Below, piece by piece: positions 39,201-49,713 of a DNA stretch of 52,063 nt (within the stretch, counting starts at the first letter, position 1; every line of letters starts with the position of its first letter). The notes under the pieces are model-generated. The model was not told the origin of the DNA and did not search any database. It worked only from the letters and a program-made list of their open reading frames with translations. Position numbers and translations under genes: made by a program. The stretch comes from Thecamonas trahens ATCC 50062 (lineage: Eukaryota > Apusozoa > Apusomonadida > Apusomonadidae), in assembly GCF_000142905.1 (NCBI RefSeq), contig NW_013657636.1, positions 258,929-310,991 of the forward strand. The letters run 5' to 3'.

Positions 39201-41940
39201 CCGAGAGCGAGGTGGTGGTTGACTCCAGCTCGGCGGCCACGGCGGCCTTGGCATTGCGCTCGGCAGTAGCGGCAGCGATACGGGACAACGTCTCACGGAG
39301 GGCGTCGCGCTGGGCGTCCAGGGCGGCAGCAGCGCGTTCCTCGTCGAGCTGCGAGGCGTGCAGGGCAGAGGCTGCGGCCGTCCGCGCAGTACGGAGCGAG
39401 GCCAGGTGCGCGTCGGCGGCGGTGAGCTCGACAGCGACTGATGAGAGCTGCGATGAGGCAAGGGTAAAGTCGGCTTGCGAGCGTGACAGCTCGTGGGCAA
39501 GCTCGACTCGCTCCACCCGCACGCGGGCCAGCGCCGAGTGGGTCGACATCAGCTCTGAGCGTGAGGCCTCGACATCGGCGGCCTGCTGCGAGAGGGCATC
39601 GACGTGGCGGGCGAGCTCGGACTGGGTCCGCGACAATGCGAGGCCCGAGGCAGCGACAGCTGTGCGGGCCGAGACCAGCTGGGCCTGCGACGCAGCAAGC
39701 GAGCTCCGTGCACGTCGAACAGTCTCGTTCTTTGCCGCCAGCAGCTCGCGCTTGGCAGCAAGCTCGGCCTCCAGCGCCTCCAGCTGACTAGCCAAAGCCT
39801 CGCGCTCGGCAGCAGCGGCACCGAGAACCGACGACGCCGCCGCCGTGTCTGGGCCGAGCGCCTCGAGGCGGGCCCGGGCGTCGGTTAGTGCTGCGATTGT
39901 TGTCGCAATCGAGTCTTCCAAGCCCGCCGCGTCGAACGAGGCGCGATGGAGCGCGAGCTTGGCCGTGGTATGGGCCTGGTTCGCTGATGACAGCGGGAGA
40001 GGGGTGGCGAGGTCGTCGATCTCGAGCGTGCGGGTGTGACCTTGGGGGTGGGGCTCGTCGGCTACGATGGTTGGCTCGGGCTGTGGCGGCGGCTGGGTGG
40101 CGGCAGCGGCGAGCTGGTGCTGGAGCTGTACGATGGTGGCATTGGCAGCCTCGAGCTTGGCCTCGGCGTCGGGTGAGGGCGTGGCGGCTGGCGGTGGCTG
40201 GGTGGCGGCAGCGGCGAGCTGGTGCTGGAGCTGTACGATGGTGGCGTTGGCAGCCTCGAGCTTGGCCTCGGCGTCGGGTGAGGGCGTGGCGGCTGGCGGT
40301 GGCTGAGTGGCGGCAGCGGCGAGCTGGTGCTGGAGCTGTGCGATGGTGGCGTTGGCGGCCTCGAGCTTGGCCACAAGGCGGTGAACGGGTTGAGCCCGGT
40401 TAGAGGTGACAGCGAGCTGGTGCTGGAGCTGTGCGATGGTGGCGTTGGCGGCCTCGAGCTTGGCCTCGGCGTTGGGTGAGGTCGTGGCGGCTGGCGGTGG
40501 CTGAGTGGCGGCAGCGACGAGCTGGTGCTGGTGCTGTGCGGTGGTGGCGTTGGCGGCTTCAAGCTTGGCCTCGGGTGGAGACGGGACGTCGGCCTCGTTC
40601 CTTGGTCGGAGCTGGCTAGAGGCGATCGCAAGGGCCGTCTCGGTCGCTTCAAGTCGTGCTTGGAGGTCAGCATTGGCATCAGCCATCGCTGACATTGCGT
40701 GAGCAACGTCGTTGCACTCGAGAGTGGCCCTCAGCCGGCTGTTTTCAGCCTCCAGCTTAATGGCTGTCGCCTGGATCTGCTCCAACATGCCCACCAAAGC
40801 ATCGATGGGCTCGGGCGAGTCTGCCTCGCGGATGCGCTCCAGTGCAGCACGCAGGCGGTCGTTCTCGGCGGCCAGATCAGGCGTATCACGGGCAGTGTCA
40901 AGTTCGGCGCGAAGTTGCTCATTCGCAGCGGTTGTGGCTTCCGCTTCGCCCTGCATGATCTTGATCTGCTTTCCCGCTGCCAGCACTGCCTGCTCAAGGC
41001 GCTCCACATACTCGGGATCGGCAGCGTGGGCCAGCTTGTCGAGTGCAAGCTCTAGCTTCGACCTTGCCTCGGTTGCGGCCCGAGCCTCGTCATCAGCGAG
41101 CTTCTCGGCACTCGACATCGCAGTCGTCATCTGGGCCAGCTGATCCACTAGCATAGCTAGCGCCGTCTCGAGCTCATTGCATCGCGTGCAGGGAGCAGAC
41201 TCGGCCGCAGCCAGTGCGCTGGTCAGCTCATCGCATCGAAGGCAGGAAGGGTTCTCGAGCGCATCCGATGCGACGTTGGCATCGCAGTTCTCTTTGCTGC
41301 TCTCCGCAAGTCCGCTCACCGCCTCTTGTGCCATGCTGCGGCCAAGCCTCTCTGCCAGCACCTCCACCGCAAGAGCGTTGGGAACTTGGCTACCCGCGGC
41401 CTCCTCAGGCGCTGGGCGGCGCAGCAATTCGTGAGATGGGCTCTGGTTGGGCTCTGGTGCTGGTGGCTGCACTTCGGTCTCTGGTGGCTGCCGCGCCTTG
41501 TCAGAGCCATGCATCAACCACATCAGCTCACGGACCTCCTTGTCCGACTCTTCAAATGACTCCGAGTACATCGCTCCACGACCATCCTCGCCAAGCAGCA
41601 TCCGCCGCAGTGCCAGGTACTTGCCCCGCAGGACCTGCTCGGCCTCATCTACCGCCATCGGTTGCTCCGACTCGGCCTGTGCCCATCCCTCGCGCCCACA
41701 TGAGTCAATTCGCCCCTTCCTCCCTTTCCTCCCCTTCCCCTCCTTCCCCTCCCTCCTCGTCAGGTCGCCTACCATGAGGCGGATCACCCTCTGCCAGCCC
41801 GTCTCAACAAACACGGCGTCAACTTCGGCAGCCGTCGCCGCCAGCTGTGCTTGGTCATGGGAGAGACCATGGAGAAAGAGGCCCACAGTCTCCCGCCGCA
41901 CACCAAGACTCTCCGCCACAAGGTCAAGCACGTCGCCCAT
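36289..41940 (-). CDS. Giant coiled-coil protein with in-frame tandem repeats
   Basis: One ORF encodes 1883 residues from ATG 41940 (MGDVLDLVAESLGV). The first 60 residues look globular and could be a small ubiquitin-like fold (LVAESLGV…LFLHG…VIRLMV), a weak impression. A Lys/Gly-rich patch near residues 62-90 could instead be a retained 96-bp intron (gtaggc…cacag) and is divisible by three either way. Next come two CxxC pairs in related CTRCNELE/CLRCDELTS segments, then the 35-residue repeats described separately, then about 1250 residues of Ala/Glu/Leu/Ser/Asp heptads. The frame is open upstream of the ATG only to a TAG about 40 bp away, so an upstream exon is possible. No function is evident. 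The stop is 9 bp from the kinase stop. Confidence 0.75.
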   Translation of the reverse strand: MGDVLDLVAESLGVRRETVGLFLHGLSHDQAQLAATAAEVDAVFVETGWQRVIRLMVGDLTRREGKEGKGRKGRKGRIDSCGREGWAQAESEQPMAVDEAEQVLRGKYLALRRMLLGEDGRGAMYSESFEESDKEVRELMWLMHGSDKARQPPETEVQPPAPEPNQSPSHELLRRPAPEEAAGSQVPNALAVEVLAERLGRSMAQEAVSGLAESSKENCDANVASDALENPSCLRCDELTSALAAAESAPCTRCNELETALAMLVDQLAQMTTAMSSAEKLADDEARAATEARSKLELALDKLAHAADPEYVERLEQAVLAAGKQIKIMQGEAEATTAANEQLRAELDTARDTPDLAAENDRLRAALERIREADSPEPIDALVGMLEQIQATAIKLEAENSRLRATLECNDVAHAMSAMADANADLQARLEATETALAIASSQLRPRNEADVPSPPEAKLEAANATTAQHQHQLVAAATQPPPAATTSPNAEAKLEAANATIAQLQHQLAVTSNRAQPVHRLVAKLEAANATIAQLQHQLAAAATQPPPAATPSPDAEAKLEAANATIVQLQHQLAAAATQPPPAATPSPDAEAKLEAANATIVQLQHQLAAAATQPPPQPEPTIVADEPHPQGHTRTLEIDDLATPLPLSSANQAHTTAKLALHRASFDAAGLEDSIATTIAALTDARARLEALGPDTAAASSVLGAAAAEREALASQLEALEAELAAKRELLAAKNETVRRARSSLAASQAQLVSARTAVAASGLALSRTQSELARHVDALSQQAADVEASRSELMSTHSALARVRVERVELAHELSRSQADFTLASSQLSSVAVELTAADAHLASLRTARTAAASALHASQLDEERAAAALDAQRDALRETLSRIAAATAERNAKAAVAAELESTTTSLSAKLQASLASKRDLASQLVELRAEANTAAADLQRVKDSVAVEAARLADVNAATEQLRARIAADADEACVLQSKRDAAAAQRDALLAALDAARAARDASAIEANAAAAGLSELRESHHALVAKLDALRAEEATVLDEAKSATLEANSLQLEVATLESDVLLVTAQRNELVDAVATAESELSVLRDSLPALRATAAAAVTARDDAAADRDKLAAQVARLDNERTSLDARLCELRNKLRAANSETEQLDAATAAARSDYAAARAEMHSLDSRKENAEVALSDARVNATTMRSELDSASRSLTRARDDAAAAADALAGAETELAALRADVADLERRLAEARASVDLTRSALEDTKDARVSVDTDLANATAELTHVSAESEEVHRTIAELQSRVARQSAHRIELANAVEDAKLELHQARLDSDDMQTRLAAARSALADASDTQQRLQSRADDLSASAAELEAKAGELVASTAALAESRDAAAAALSESEAAMAASSAEIEALRASVRDAEARVYDAESANEGLAHQMALVRDELAALESDTAASQTAAAALAAEQRALRSQAAAAERTAAALQAAEADALATLDRDRAAVADARERRKTLQACVRAAEASRDAAAATLAAAEAEARKLEEIIESLRRQVADGKAEARAATGQVRAAERAERNARAAAAEALRAQNQAEHKVANLSAEHGTLSAELDAAAAKLDELNEHIEQSAAAQARAEAELAAADAAAKAATSEAEALEADVSTARAAHTAILAALAKTTSKLSLLEKLQPADRARSELADRLRAQAAAQTRSDDAARALHEAARQLTETEIGALRAEVDALSTSLADALATLDSLNADESQGVRDAAVLRARLAELEATAAAEGDARAADADELQAIEAEWEGVVGALEDVLVGAQDVTGVRLTPDEESAALHLRASQPALLYAKALLRLFRAVFRRAREAQGAVSRQLQFTIEGTQAELEAQQAMVASVTRA
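40080..40600 (-). repeat. Five in-frame repeats of 35 codons (105 bp) in the giant coiled-coil gene
   Basis: Units start with the block gagctggtgctgg at 40111, 40216, 40321, 40414 and 40519, so spacing is 105, 105, 93 and 105 bp. Each encodes LEAANATIxQLQHQLAAAA followed by TQPPPAATPSP. The fourth interval is 12 bp shorter and its proline part is replaced. Low divergence between the first units points to recent slippage or unequal exchange. Confidence 0.9.
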
Positions 41941-42242
41941 GACCTTCCTCCCCAGTGAGTCCAGTGTTGCCTCTGGCTACTTCCTCTGCCTCCCGCCACA
42001 TTCGGCCACCGGTCGTTTGCCTCCGCGCCAAAAGGGGACGCTGTCACGGTAAAGGCCACGATGAGCTGGCAATTGCAGAGATATGGCTGAGAAAACGGGT
42101 TGGGAGGGGGGTGGGGGTAAAGGGGTGGGGTGCGGGCGAGGTGGTGATGACGGGGAGGGGTGTGTGTGTGTGTACGCGGTGGAGACGGTGTGGAAACAGA
42201 TTGAGGTGATGGAGATAAAAACACGTGATCATCTTGCTTTAG
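41941..42242. other. Divergent intergenic region
   Basis: It lies between the start of the giant coiled-coil gene and the next plus-strand gene. It contains a G-rich tract at about 42100-42140 and a short tgtgtg run near 42160-42172. A minus-strand segment (QLIVAFTVTAS…) might be an upstream exon of the giant gene. No separate gene is seen. Confidence 0.35.
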
Positions 42243-43253
42243 ATGGTGTTGCCCAGCCTTCTCACGCCAATCTCGCCGGACATTACACAGCTACGGAAGA
42301 CAGTCTGCATACAACACGCCCCCCCCCTCCTCCCCCACACACAGATGCGATGGACTCCATTATTACCCCAATTGCCCGTGCAAACCATCCACTGCACGCC
42401 ATCGATGCCCGTTCGTCCGCCAACGGAACCGAACAAGCGTTCGATGAGACTCGAAAAGGAGGTCGATGCTGAGCTGGTGAGCACCGCTCTCGCTCTCGGA
42501 CGCGAAGAGCAGCAACGGCAGAGGAGTGTGATGGACGAGAACGAGAGCTGTGGATGGGGTAGCAGGTGTTGGGTGATGCGGCGGTGGGCAGAGGCACCGC
42601 TGGTGGCACAGGTGGTGGCGGCAGTGGCAGGGCGGAGTGCGTCGGTGGAGCAACTGGCGGTGGTGGTGGCGACCGAGGAGCGGCGGAGCGACGCTGGTAT
42701 GGCGGTGGGCGCGTGGATGATGGGCAACGAAGTCCGCGGACCGCGGCTGTGGAAGATGCTGGTGCTTGAAGCGCTGGAGCGAATGTCGCAGCTAGCCGCG
42801 GCGCTCCTGGCGGCGGTCTCCGGCGTTGTGTGGGGTGCTCTCGGCGCGCCGGCGTTCAAGATCAAGCTTGCGGTGGCAGGCACAGTGGCGTTGGCCGAGG
42901 CGCGCCTCCCGCTTGTCCACAAAGGCCGAACCTCGCTCGCGATGGAGGCGCTCGATCTGGTGGTGGTTGACGTCCGCGCGAGCACGTTCTCGCTTGCGGC
43001 GCCAACGCTCCCGCGAGCGCACGGACTCGGCTCGGCGACAGTTGTGCGGGTCATTGAGCGGCCTGCCGCGCCACTCCGGGTTTGGCTGCGGTTCATGGGT
43101 GACTCAATCCTGGCGCTGACAGGCGTCGGCTGGATCGCCAACGGCGTGCTCGTCGCGCTCACCCGGCGGACGCTCATGGATTTCGCCCTCGGCACCCGGG
43201 TCATCGATGGCCTCGCCGTCGATCTCCAGCTCTTTCACCCACGCACACTCTGA
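42243..43253 (+). CDS. RDD-like membrane protein, possibly FAM8A1-related
   Basis: The open frame from ATG 42243 encodes 336 residues. Alternative in-frame ATGs at 42345 and 42405 are possible, and a sequence like a splice acceptor (ccacacacag) precedes 42345, so the start is uncertain. The C-terminal half has hydrophobic helices (AALLAAVSGVVWGALG, LAVAGTVALAEARL, SILALTGVGWIANGVLVAL). It ends in TRRTLMDFALGTRVID, which resembles the end of RDD domains (RR..D..AGT.VV). Spacing from an earlier HKGRTSLAMEALDLVVVDV segment resembles FAM8A1, an ER protein of the HRD1 degradation complex. The N-terminal Arg/Asp helix that names the family is not convincing, so this is a tentative call. Confidence 0.45.
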   Translation: MVLPSLLTPISPDITQLRKTVCIQHAPPLLPHTQMRWTPLLPQLPVQTIHCTPSMPVRPPTEPNKRSMRLEKEVDAELVSTALALGREEQQRQRSVMDENESCGWGSRCWVMRRWAEAPLVAQVVAAVAGRSASVEQLAVVVATEERRSDAGMAVGAWMMGNEVRGPRLWKMLVLEALERMSQLAAALLAAVSGVVWGALGAPAFKIKLAVAGTVALAEARLPLVHKGRTSLAMEALDLVVVDVRASTFSLAAPTLPRAHGLGSATVVRVIERPAAPLRVWLRFMGDSILALTGVGWIANGVLVALTRRTLMDFALGTRVIDGLAVDLQLFHPRTL

Positions 43254-43554
43254 CTGCTCCTCACCGCTCGCCTGCGTCGCGGTTGCGCTGATGCGCCGCC
43301 TACGTAGCGTGCCGAGCCGGACTGGACCGCCGGCACTGCCCGCGCTCATCGACCGAGCCCCCATATCTCGTGCCCTGGTCACTCTTGCAACAGACTCACA
43401 CATGTAAACTACTTGTCCATCGTGCTGTTGTACCAATCGCGCGCGCTTGGCAGTAGCATTGAGCTGGCTGGTTGGCGCTTTCCGCCCACCGCCCCCGCCT
43501 TTCGGCGGAGCGTATTCGGCGGTCGGCACTTGGCGCCAAAACGGGAAGCAGACG

Positions 43555-46500
43555 ATGCGTACGCAGGTGCGCGAGGTTGTGCGCATGCAAGTGGCACGCA
43601 AGGCCTCCTCACGGTACACAAGGCTTGCCTTTGCCTCTCCGGCTACAGCTACTGCCCGTCGGAGTGCTGTCCGAAGCTCGCAGGGACCGTCCCTCCTCCC
43701 CACCCTCTACACCGTCGCCGCCTCGGGCGCTCCGGCCACACTCCCGCCGGTGGCACAGGCACGACTCGCCGGCAGCCAGAACGACCAGGACGCCGCGGCT
43801 AGTCTGCCAGACCCAGTCAAGGCCAAGGCCAAGGCATTGTCGGCGCTCACGGGTGCCCTGCCCAAGACACCCGAGCTTGTCGGCTTCTCTGCAGACGGCG
43901 CGCAGGTTGTCGCCGCAGCCGGCACCCAGCTGGCGGTCTACTCGCGGTTCGACAACGCTGCCGTGCCGCTCGTTGGTCCTCCGGACGCTGTATGGGCACC
44001 AGGCGCGGGTGGCATGCGGGTGTGGATATCTGGCGACGGCAGGAACGTCGTCCTCCTCGACGCCGCGCGCAATGTCTGGCTCTGGGACGATCGCTTCACC
44101 CTCGCCGCCGCACACCATGTCCAGCGCTGGTTCCTCCTTGACGTTGAGAGCCGGCTTGAGCTCACGCCTGATGCTGAGCCGCATCTCGATGTGGTGTTTG
44201 TGGCGTCGGCTGCCGCCCGCCGCGCCCTCATCTCCCACACCCACGTGGCAGCCACGGGCCGCTCGGCTCTTGTCCACGTCCACATGGCACACATCCGCTT
44301 CCACCCGCCGTCGCACGAGTCCGCGGCCAACGCCACGCTTGCCCCGTTTGATGTGTTCACTTCGTCGGCTTCGGCACCGCTCGCGCACGACACGGCAGCG
44401 GTCTCGCTGCGGTTGGCGACGGCGTGGGACCCGACGGCCTCGTTCCTCGCGGTTGTCCTCACGCCTCAGCTCGTCGCCAACTCGCTGCTTTTCCTCTTCT
44501 CACCAGCACGTGTATCTGGATCGGCCGCCACGCTCCCACTTATGGGCTCTCTGCTGGAGAGTGGCGAGCTGAGGGCGCGGTCGGAAGACGCAGGCTTTGC
44601 CGTCGCTGCCCTCACATGGCTTCCAGGCGCTGCCATCCTCGCGCTTGTCAACTCGTACGGCCAGCTCGTGCTCGTAACTGCGCTGGGCGAATTTGTTCTC
44701 ACCCCGAGCCAGTGGCTTCAGCTCGACGGGATCGGCATCGACCGCGACGCCTGTGTCTTTGCCTCGTCGCGTGTTCCGCTTCACGCTGTTGTGCCGGCAC
44801 ACCGCGGTCTGCCGCCGACCGAGCTGTCACGAAGCCAGGTATGGATTGCCCCGGCGCTTCGGGCACCCGCTAGTAGTGAGCCCATATTTGGTGTCTCGGA
44901 CGGCTTTGTGGTCGGGCTCTACGCGCTTCCGCCCGAGCTCGCATCACACGAGGCACTAGCCCATGTTGCGCTCGGGTCAGAAGTGCCGCTCTCATCGCCG
45001 ATGCCGACTGCTGTTGCGCTGCAGCCAATGTCGTCATCGCGCCAGGCTCGCGCCTTTGCTACGCTCGCATGGCTTGCCGCCAATCCGGCCATCCAGGTCT
45101 CGCCGCTCTTCCATGAGCTGTTTGACGGCGCGCTGATGTTGTTGCGGACGTCGGGTGCACTGAGCGCCCGGCTAGTGGCCGCCGACGAGGGCGCCGAGCT
45201 CGGCGACCGCACGCTGCAGCTGTTGGACCGCGCGCTGGTATTTTTCAACATCTCCCGCTCGATTGAGTGTGCACTTGCTGTGGTGGCTCTTGTGCTCGAC
45301 GCACTAGTTGCCGCCGACTGCGCGCGACAGGCCAGATTTGTGGTCATAGCCGCGGACGAGTGGCTCTCGGCCGCGCTCCGGCACGCCCCGATTCTCAAGA
45401 CTACCCCCGCGCCGCTTGTTCTACCACACACCCGGACAAAGGTCATGTTCTCCGAGTCCGGCTCCCCAAGCCGCTACACACCTGCGCTTGCTGGGCTTGG
45501 CCGGTTTCAAGCCGATCTTGCCCATGCTCAGGTTTGGGACGAGTTGCTGTCGCAGCGATCCGGCCTGGACGCGATCTCGCCGGCGCATGTCTCGCGCAAG
45601 TCGCGAAACACAAGCCGTGGGCACCGCTCAGGTGGTCGCTCGCGCGGTAACCGAAGCGCTGCCATCGGCGATGCTAGCGGCATGGAGGTGACGTCCAAGA
45701 CCGTGGCTGCCGCGGCGCGCGCTGGCGATCCGGGTGCCCTCATGGCGCAACTGCTTTGCCGCGGCGAGTATGTTCGTGCGTTCAAGCTTGGCAGCGAGCT
45801 GCTGAGCTCCGTGACGCACCGGAATTACGGCGAGCAGAAGACTGCAGCTGGCTTTGAGCGAAGCGCCAAACGAACTGCTCTTGTCTCACTCATCCGGGTC
45901 ATGGCTGCGTTCTTCCTCGACCATCCTCTGGTGGTCCTCGAGGCCGACGTGGTGGCGCGCGATCCGCTCAACGTCTTTGCGCCGCCGTTTGCACCGGCGT
46001 CCGACCGCGAGGCCTGGCTTGGTCGGCACCGCTCGGTGGTCATGGCAGACGTGACCAAGCTGGAGCGCGACCTGGGCCTCATTCCGGAGCTCTCGGTACA
46101 GACCATGCTCGAGTGGGCGCTTCAGCTCGGCCTGTTTGAGGATGCCGTTCGCCTCTGTCTTGCACTCGAGGACTGGCGTTCGGCATTCCTCGTCTCGTAC
46201 GCGCATCTCAATGCCCACGTCCACGGCCCGGGCGATGTGTTTGGCGGCATCCACGCGCTTAGTGAGCAGCTCACGCCACGTGGCATTCTCACCGCCATGG
46301 TCAACGCCGGCCTCGCCACCGAGGGCATCACCATTGTGCTCTCGGCGCTGCAGGCCGCCGACCTCACCGCGCTTCCGTGCGCGCTCAAGCTGCGGGTGCA
46401 GACTGTACGAACGACGCTGCATGCGCTCGACGCCATGGTTGCCGACGCACGGATGCCACTGGTGATCGAGACGTCGTTTGAGCTCCCAGCTTCAACCTTT

Positions 46501-49500
46501 CCGCTGGTCGACCCGGGTGTGCTCGTGGGCCTTCTCTCTCAGGCCGACCGCAGCCACTCCAGCAGCGGATCGACCGAGAGCGCCGCTGGTGCACCGTTGG
46601 TGTTTGCATGGTCAGGCGCGTCTGCACGCGCGCTCAACGTCTGGGACGTCTCATCTTTCTCGGACATCTCGTCGTCAGTTGACGTGTCGACGATTGTACT
46701 CGGTGGGCGAAGCTCGAGCTCGAGCGGGCTTGGATTCGGTGGAATGATGGCCACAGGCGGGCCGTACTCTCCAACCAAGGCCGCGGCCTCGTCGCGAGGC
46801 TCGTCGTACAGCGAGGTCAAAATGAGGCAGCACTTTTCGCTCGCCTCACACTACGCGCTGCTTGTGATGGAGCCGCTGCTGGACGAGGCTATGGCGTTGT
46901 ATGCCACGTTCCTCACTCACAGCGTGCAGAGCAAGGTGGGCGCGAGCAGTCGACTCGGCTCGCTCAAGAAGACGCTCGACACGTTTGCCACCGAGCTTGT
47001 GCCTGACGCCATTGGCGGGCTCGATGCGCCGTCACAGGGCGTGCTCGATCTGGCTGTCTCGCTGCAATCGCTGCTGCGGGCGATGTGGATGGTGTATGCT
47101 CGTGATCGCTACAACGGCGGGCTGCGGCTCGCCAACGCAGCGGCGACGCCGAGCGATGCCGCCTGGGCACCGGTTGTTCGGTGGGCGCTCCGCCTGCTGC
47201 CATTCACCGACATGCTCGACATTGAGCAGGTTCAGACGAGCGTGCTCTCGGCGCTAGAGCAGACGCTTGCCGGGGCACGTGGCGGTGTGTCGACCGAGAT
47301 CGATGAGCTTGTGGATGACGTCCAACGCGCGCTCCCGTCATCGGCGGTGTGGTTCTCGGTCAAGCCTATGTACGGGCGAGTGATGGCGGCCGTGGCTGAG
47401 CGGGCAGCTGCGGCGCCAGATCGCGAGAGCACCGGAGGGCGGCCATCGCCGTTTGCGTATGAGACCGACGTGGCGTTCATCTCGTTTGTACTGCCACTGA
47501 TGCGGACGCTGGAGCAAGTCTCGTCGCAGGAGCTCGTGCCCGAGGCTTTCCAGCCGCTTGTCGATGCCTCTCTCGTGGGCACAGTCGAAGCACTTCCGCC
47601 CAAGTCGCTTGTCAAACAAGCACAGCTCTCGTCGGCCATCCTTGATTGGTGCACCGGCGAGGTTGTCGACGGGTCGCGGCACCCTAGCCTCCATGCTGTT
47701 TTTCTGGCGCTCAACGAGGCGCTGCACGCGCTGCAAGACTACGAGAGCAACGGACGGGCACAGCGGCGCGAGCAGCTGCTGACGATGCAAAAGGAGGTCC
47801 AGGTTGATGTCGCAACGCCGATCAAGACGCCCAGACCGTCACCGTCATCAAGCGCTTCGTCGGCGACGCCGTCGTCGCCGCCGCGAAAGGGACTCACAGC
47901 CGAAGAGCTCACGGCGCTTTTGGCGTCGTTCAAGAAGGACATGCTGGCTGTACTGTCCGAGCAGGCCGGGGCAGCGAAAGCGGCAGCTGCCGACGCGGCA
48001 GCAGCAGCGGCAGCCACTGCGGCGGCAGCAGCTACAGCCACCCAGACGGCGTCCCCACCGTCTCCTGAGCGCGATCGGCGGCCGCGACTGCTGCGGTTTA
48101 CTAAGACGCCTCTGAAGGCAGCAATGGTGATGGAAACGGGCTCGCCGCAGCTTCTGCGGGTCAAACGGGTCGGCGAGCGTGGTCCGCCACTGGTGGCACT
48201 CAACACCCGCAAGACGTCGCCGCAGCGGATTGTGAAGCGCAAGCGCGGAAAGCTGCTTAGGCTCGGCGGGAGTGTTGAGGCATTTCAGCCAAAGCCAATG
48301 AGTCGGGCCACTGGATCGACGTTGGATGACGGCGCGGAGGCAGGGACAAGGACCGGGATTGACGAGTACCAGCGTGCAGCGACGGCAAACATGGAGGCGA
48401 TGACCGATTGCCTGCGGGCGATGGCGGAGCAGGTGCGGCGGCAGTCGGGATGGGGCCACGCGCCTGTGCCAACAGTCCGTGAGCCGAGCCGCAGCGAGGC
48501 GGCAGCAGACACAGCGGCAGCAGCGTCATCGCCCCGTTCGACAAGGCGCAAGCACGAAGTCCACCGGGTTGAGACAAACGAGACGAGTGAGACGACGACA
48601 ACGACGACAACGAGGATGCCTGAACATGTTGATCCAGCGGCAAATCCGCAAGAGCCGATCGAAGGCGAGCAAGCAGAGCTCAAGGCCGGGTTCCCGGTCT
48701 TGCCTGGCTCGCTGTGGGCCGGCTTGCTTGCCAGCGATGGCGACGGCAAGTCGAGTCGGCGCGCGTTCCTGGACGTGGTTGACATTGAGTCGTTGTCGAT
48801 GGCGAGCCCGGCGAGTGGTCAGATTGGACTGGTGACGCCGCCAGTCGAGCAGACAGCGGACGCCAGTGTGCGGGACGAGAATGCGGCCGTGAACGAGAGC
48901 CTACGGGTTTCGGACACGTTTGCTGGCATGCACTCGCAGCTGGCACGGGTGGAGCGGATGGCAGCCATGCTGGAGATGGAGTTCGACGAGACCGACGCCA
49001 AGCTCGAGGCCGTAGAGGCCGAGCTCGAGCGGCTGTCGCCACAAAAGGGGCCACGGATGGATGTGTCCGAGCTGACTGGGGCCAGCAGCAGCAGCATCAG
49101 CGTCAGCAACAGCAGCAGCGCGAGCGGCGGACACGATCAGGAAGGAGCCGGCGGCGTGAGAGCAGCAAAGTGACGCGAAAGGGCAAGGACAAGGGCAAGA
49201 GCAAGAGCAAGGGTAAGAGTAAGTCGAGGCGGAGGCGGCGGAGTCGACGGCAGCATCGGCAGTTTCGGGCCAATCCGGTTCCGGACACTACGTATCGTCC
49301 GGATCTCTCGTTCAAGAACTTTGGCGGGCGCAGCTCAGGCTACGGCCAGGGTCGGATGGACGACGCCGGTGGGCTGTCCGGCGACGAGCTGCTTGCGGCG
49401 CATATCCCGAAGCGGATCGACATTGCGTACGATTTGATGGAGCACATGCTCGAGGAGGAGGAGCTGGAGATGTCGATTGTGTATCCCGACGATGCTGCCG

Positions 49501-49652
49501 ATGAGGTTGACTCTGATCCTGGGGTGGATCTTGCACCACGGACGCGGCCGCAGCCGAGCGAACCGCCTTTGCTGGCGAACCTGTTTGATCCTGACTTTCA
49601 GCGGTCGGTCCTCGTCTCGCTCCGGGAGAGCGGCAACAGCGGCGGCCGTTGA
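43555..49652 (+). CDS. CPLANE1-like ciliogenesis protein (C5orf42/JBTS17 family)
   Basis: CPLANE1 works at the ciliary base in ciliogenesis and intraflagellar transport assembly. The frame is open from before the ATG at 43555. An N-terminal beta-propeller carries family-like blades in order: MRVWISGDGRNVVLLD…VWLWDD, LATAWDPTASFLAVVL, LPLMGSLLE, ALTWLPGAAILALVNSYGQLVLVT and FGVSDGFVVGLYAL. After about residue 450 it is helical (solenoid-like), then disordered with poly-Ala and Ser/Pro. The first ORF stops at 49173. A good intron (49156-49262, gtgag…ggcag, phase 0) joins it to a second ORF ending at 49652 that has no ATG of its own at its start (PVPDTTYRPDLSFKNFGG…). Joined, the protein is 1996 residues. 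The first 90 residues are uncertain. The stop is 61 bp from the small heat shock protein stop. Confidence 0.7.
49156..49262 (+). other. Inferred last intron of the CPLANE1-like gene
   Basis: 107 bp, gtgaga…tcggcag, phase 0. Unlike the other introns its donor is GTGAG. It contains an aagggc/aagagc purine repeat. Retention gives a stop within 18 bp. Confidence 0.45.
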
Positions 49653-49682
49653 GTAGTGAACGCGAGAGCAGGCATGTTTGTG

Positions 49683-49706
49683 TGTATGTGTGTGTGTGTG
49701 TGTGTA
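49683..49706. repeat. (TG)n microsatellite between convergent genes
   Basis: A short TG array in the 61-bp space between the stops of the CPLANE1-like and small heat shock genes. Confidence 0.85.
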
Positions 49707-49713
49707 TTGATGA

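Noticed and set aside
38489-39787. 432-residue plus-strand ORF opposite the giant coiled-coil gene
   Set aside because: A Ser/Ala/Arg-rich shadow of a coiled-coil coding strand.
43207-43407. Small plus-strand ORF overlapping the RDD-like stop
   Set aside because: 66 residues with no domain; it may be an upstream ORF of the CPLANE1-like gene, but nothing supports translation.
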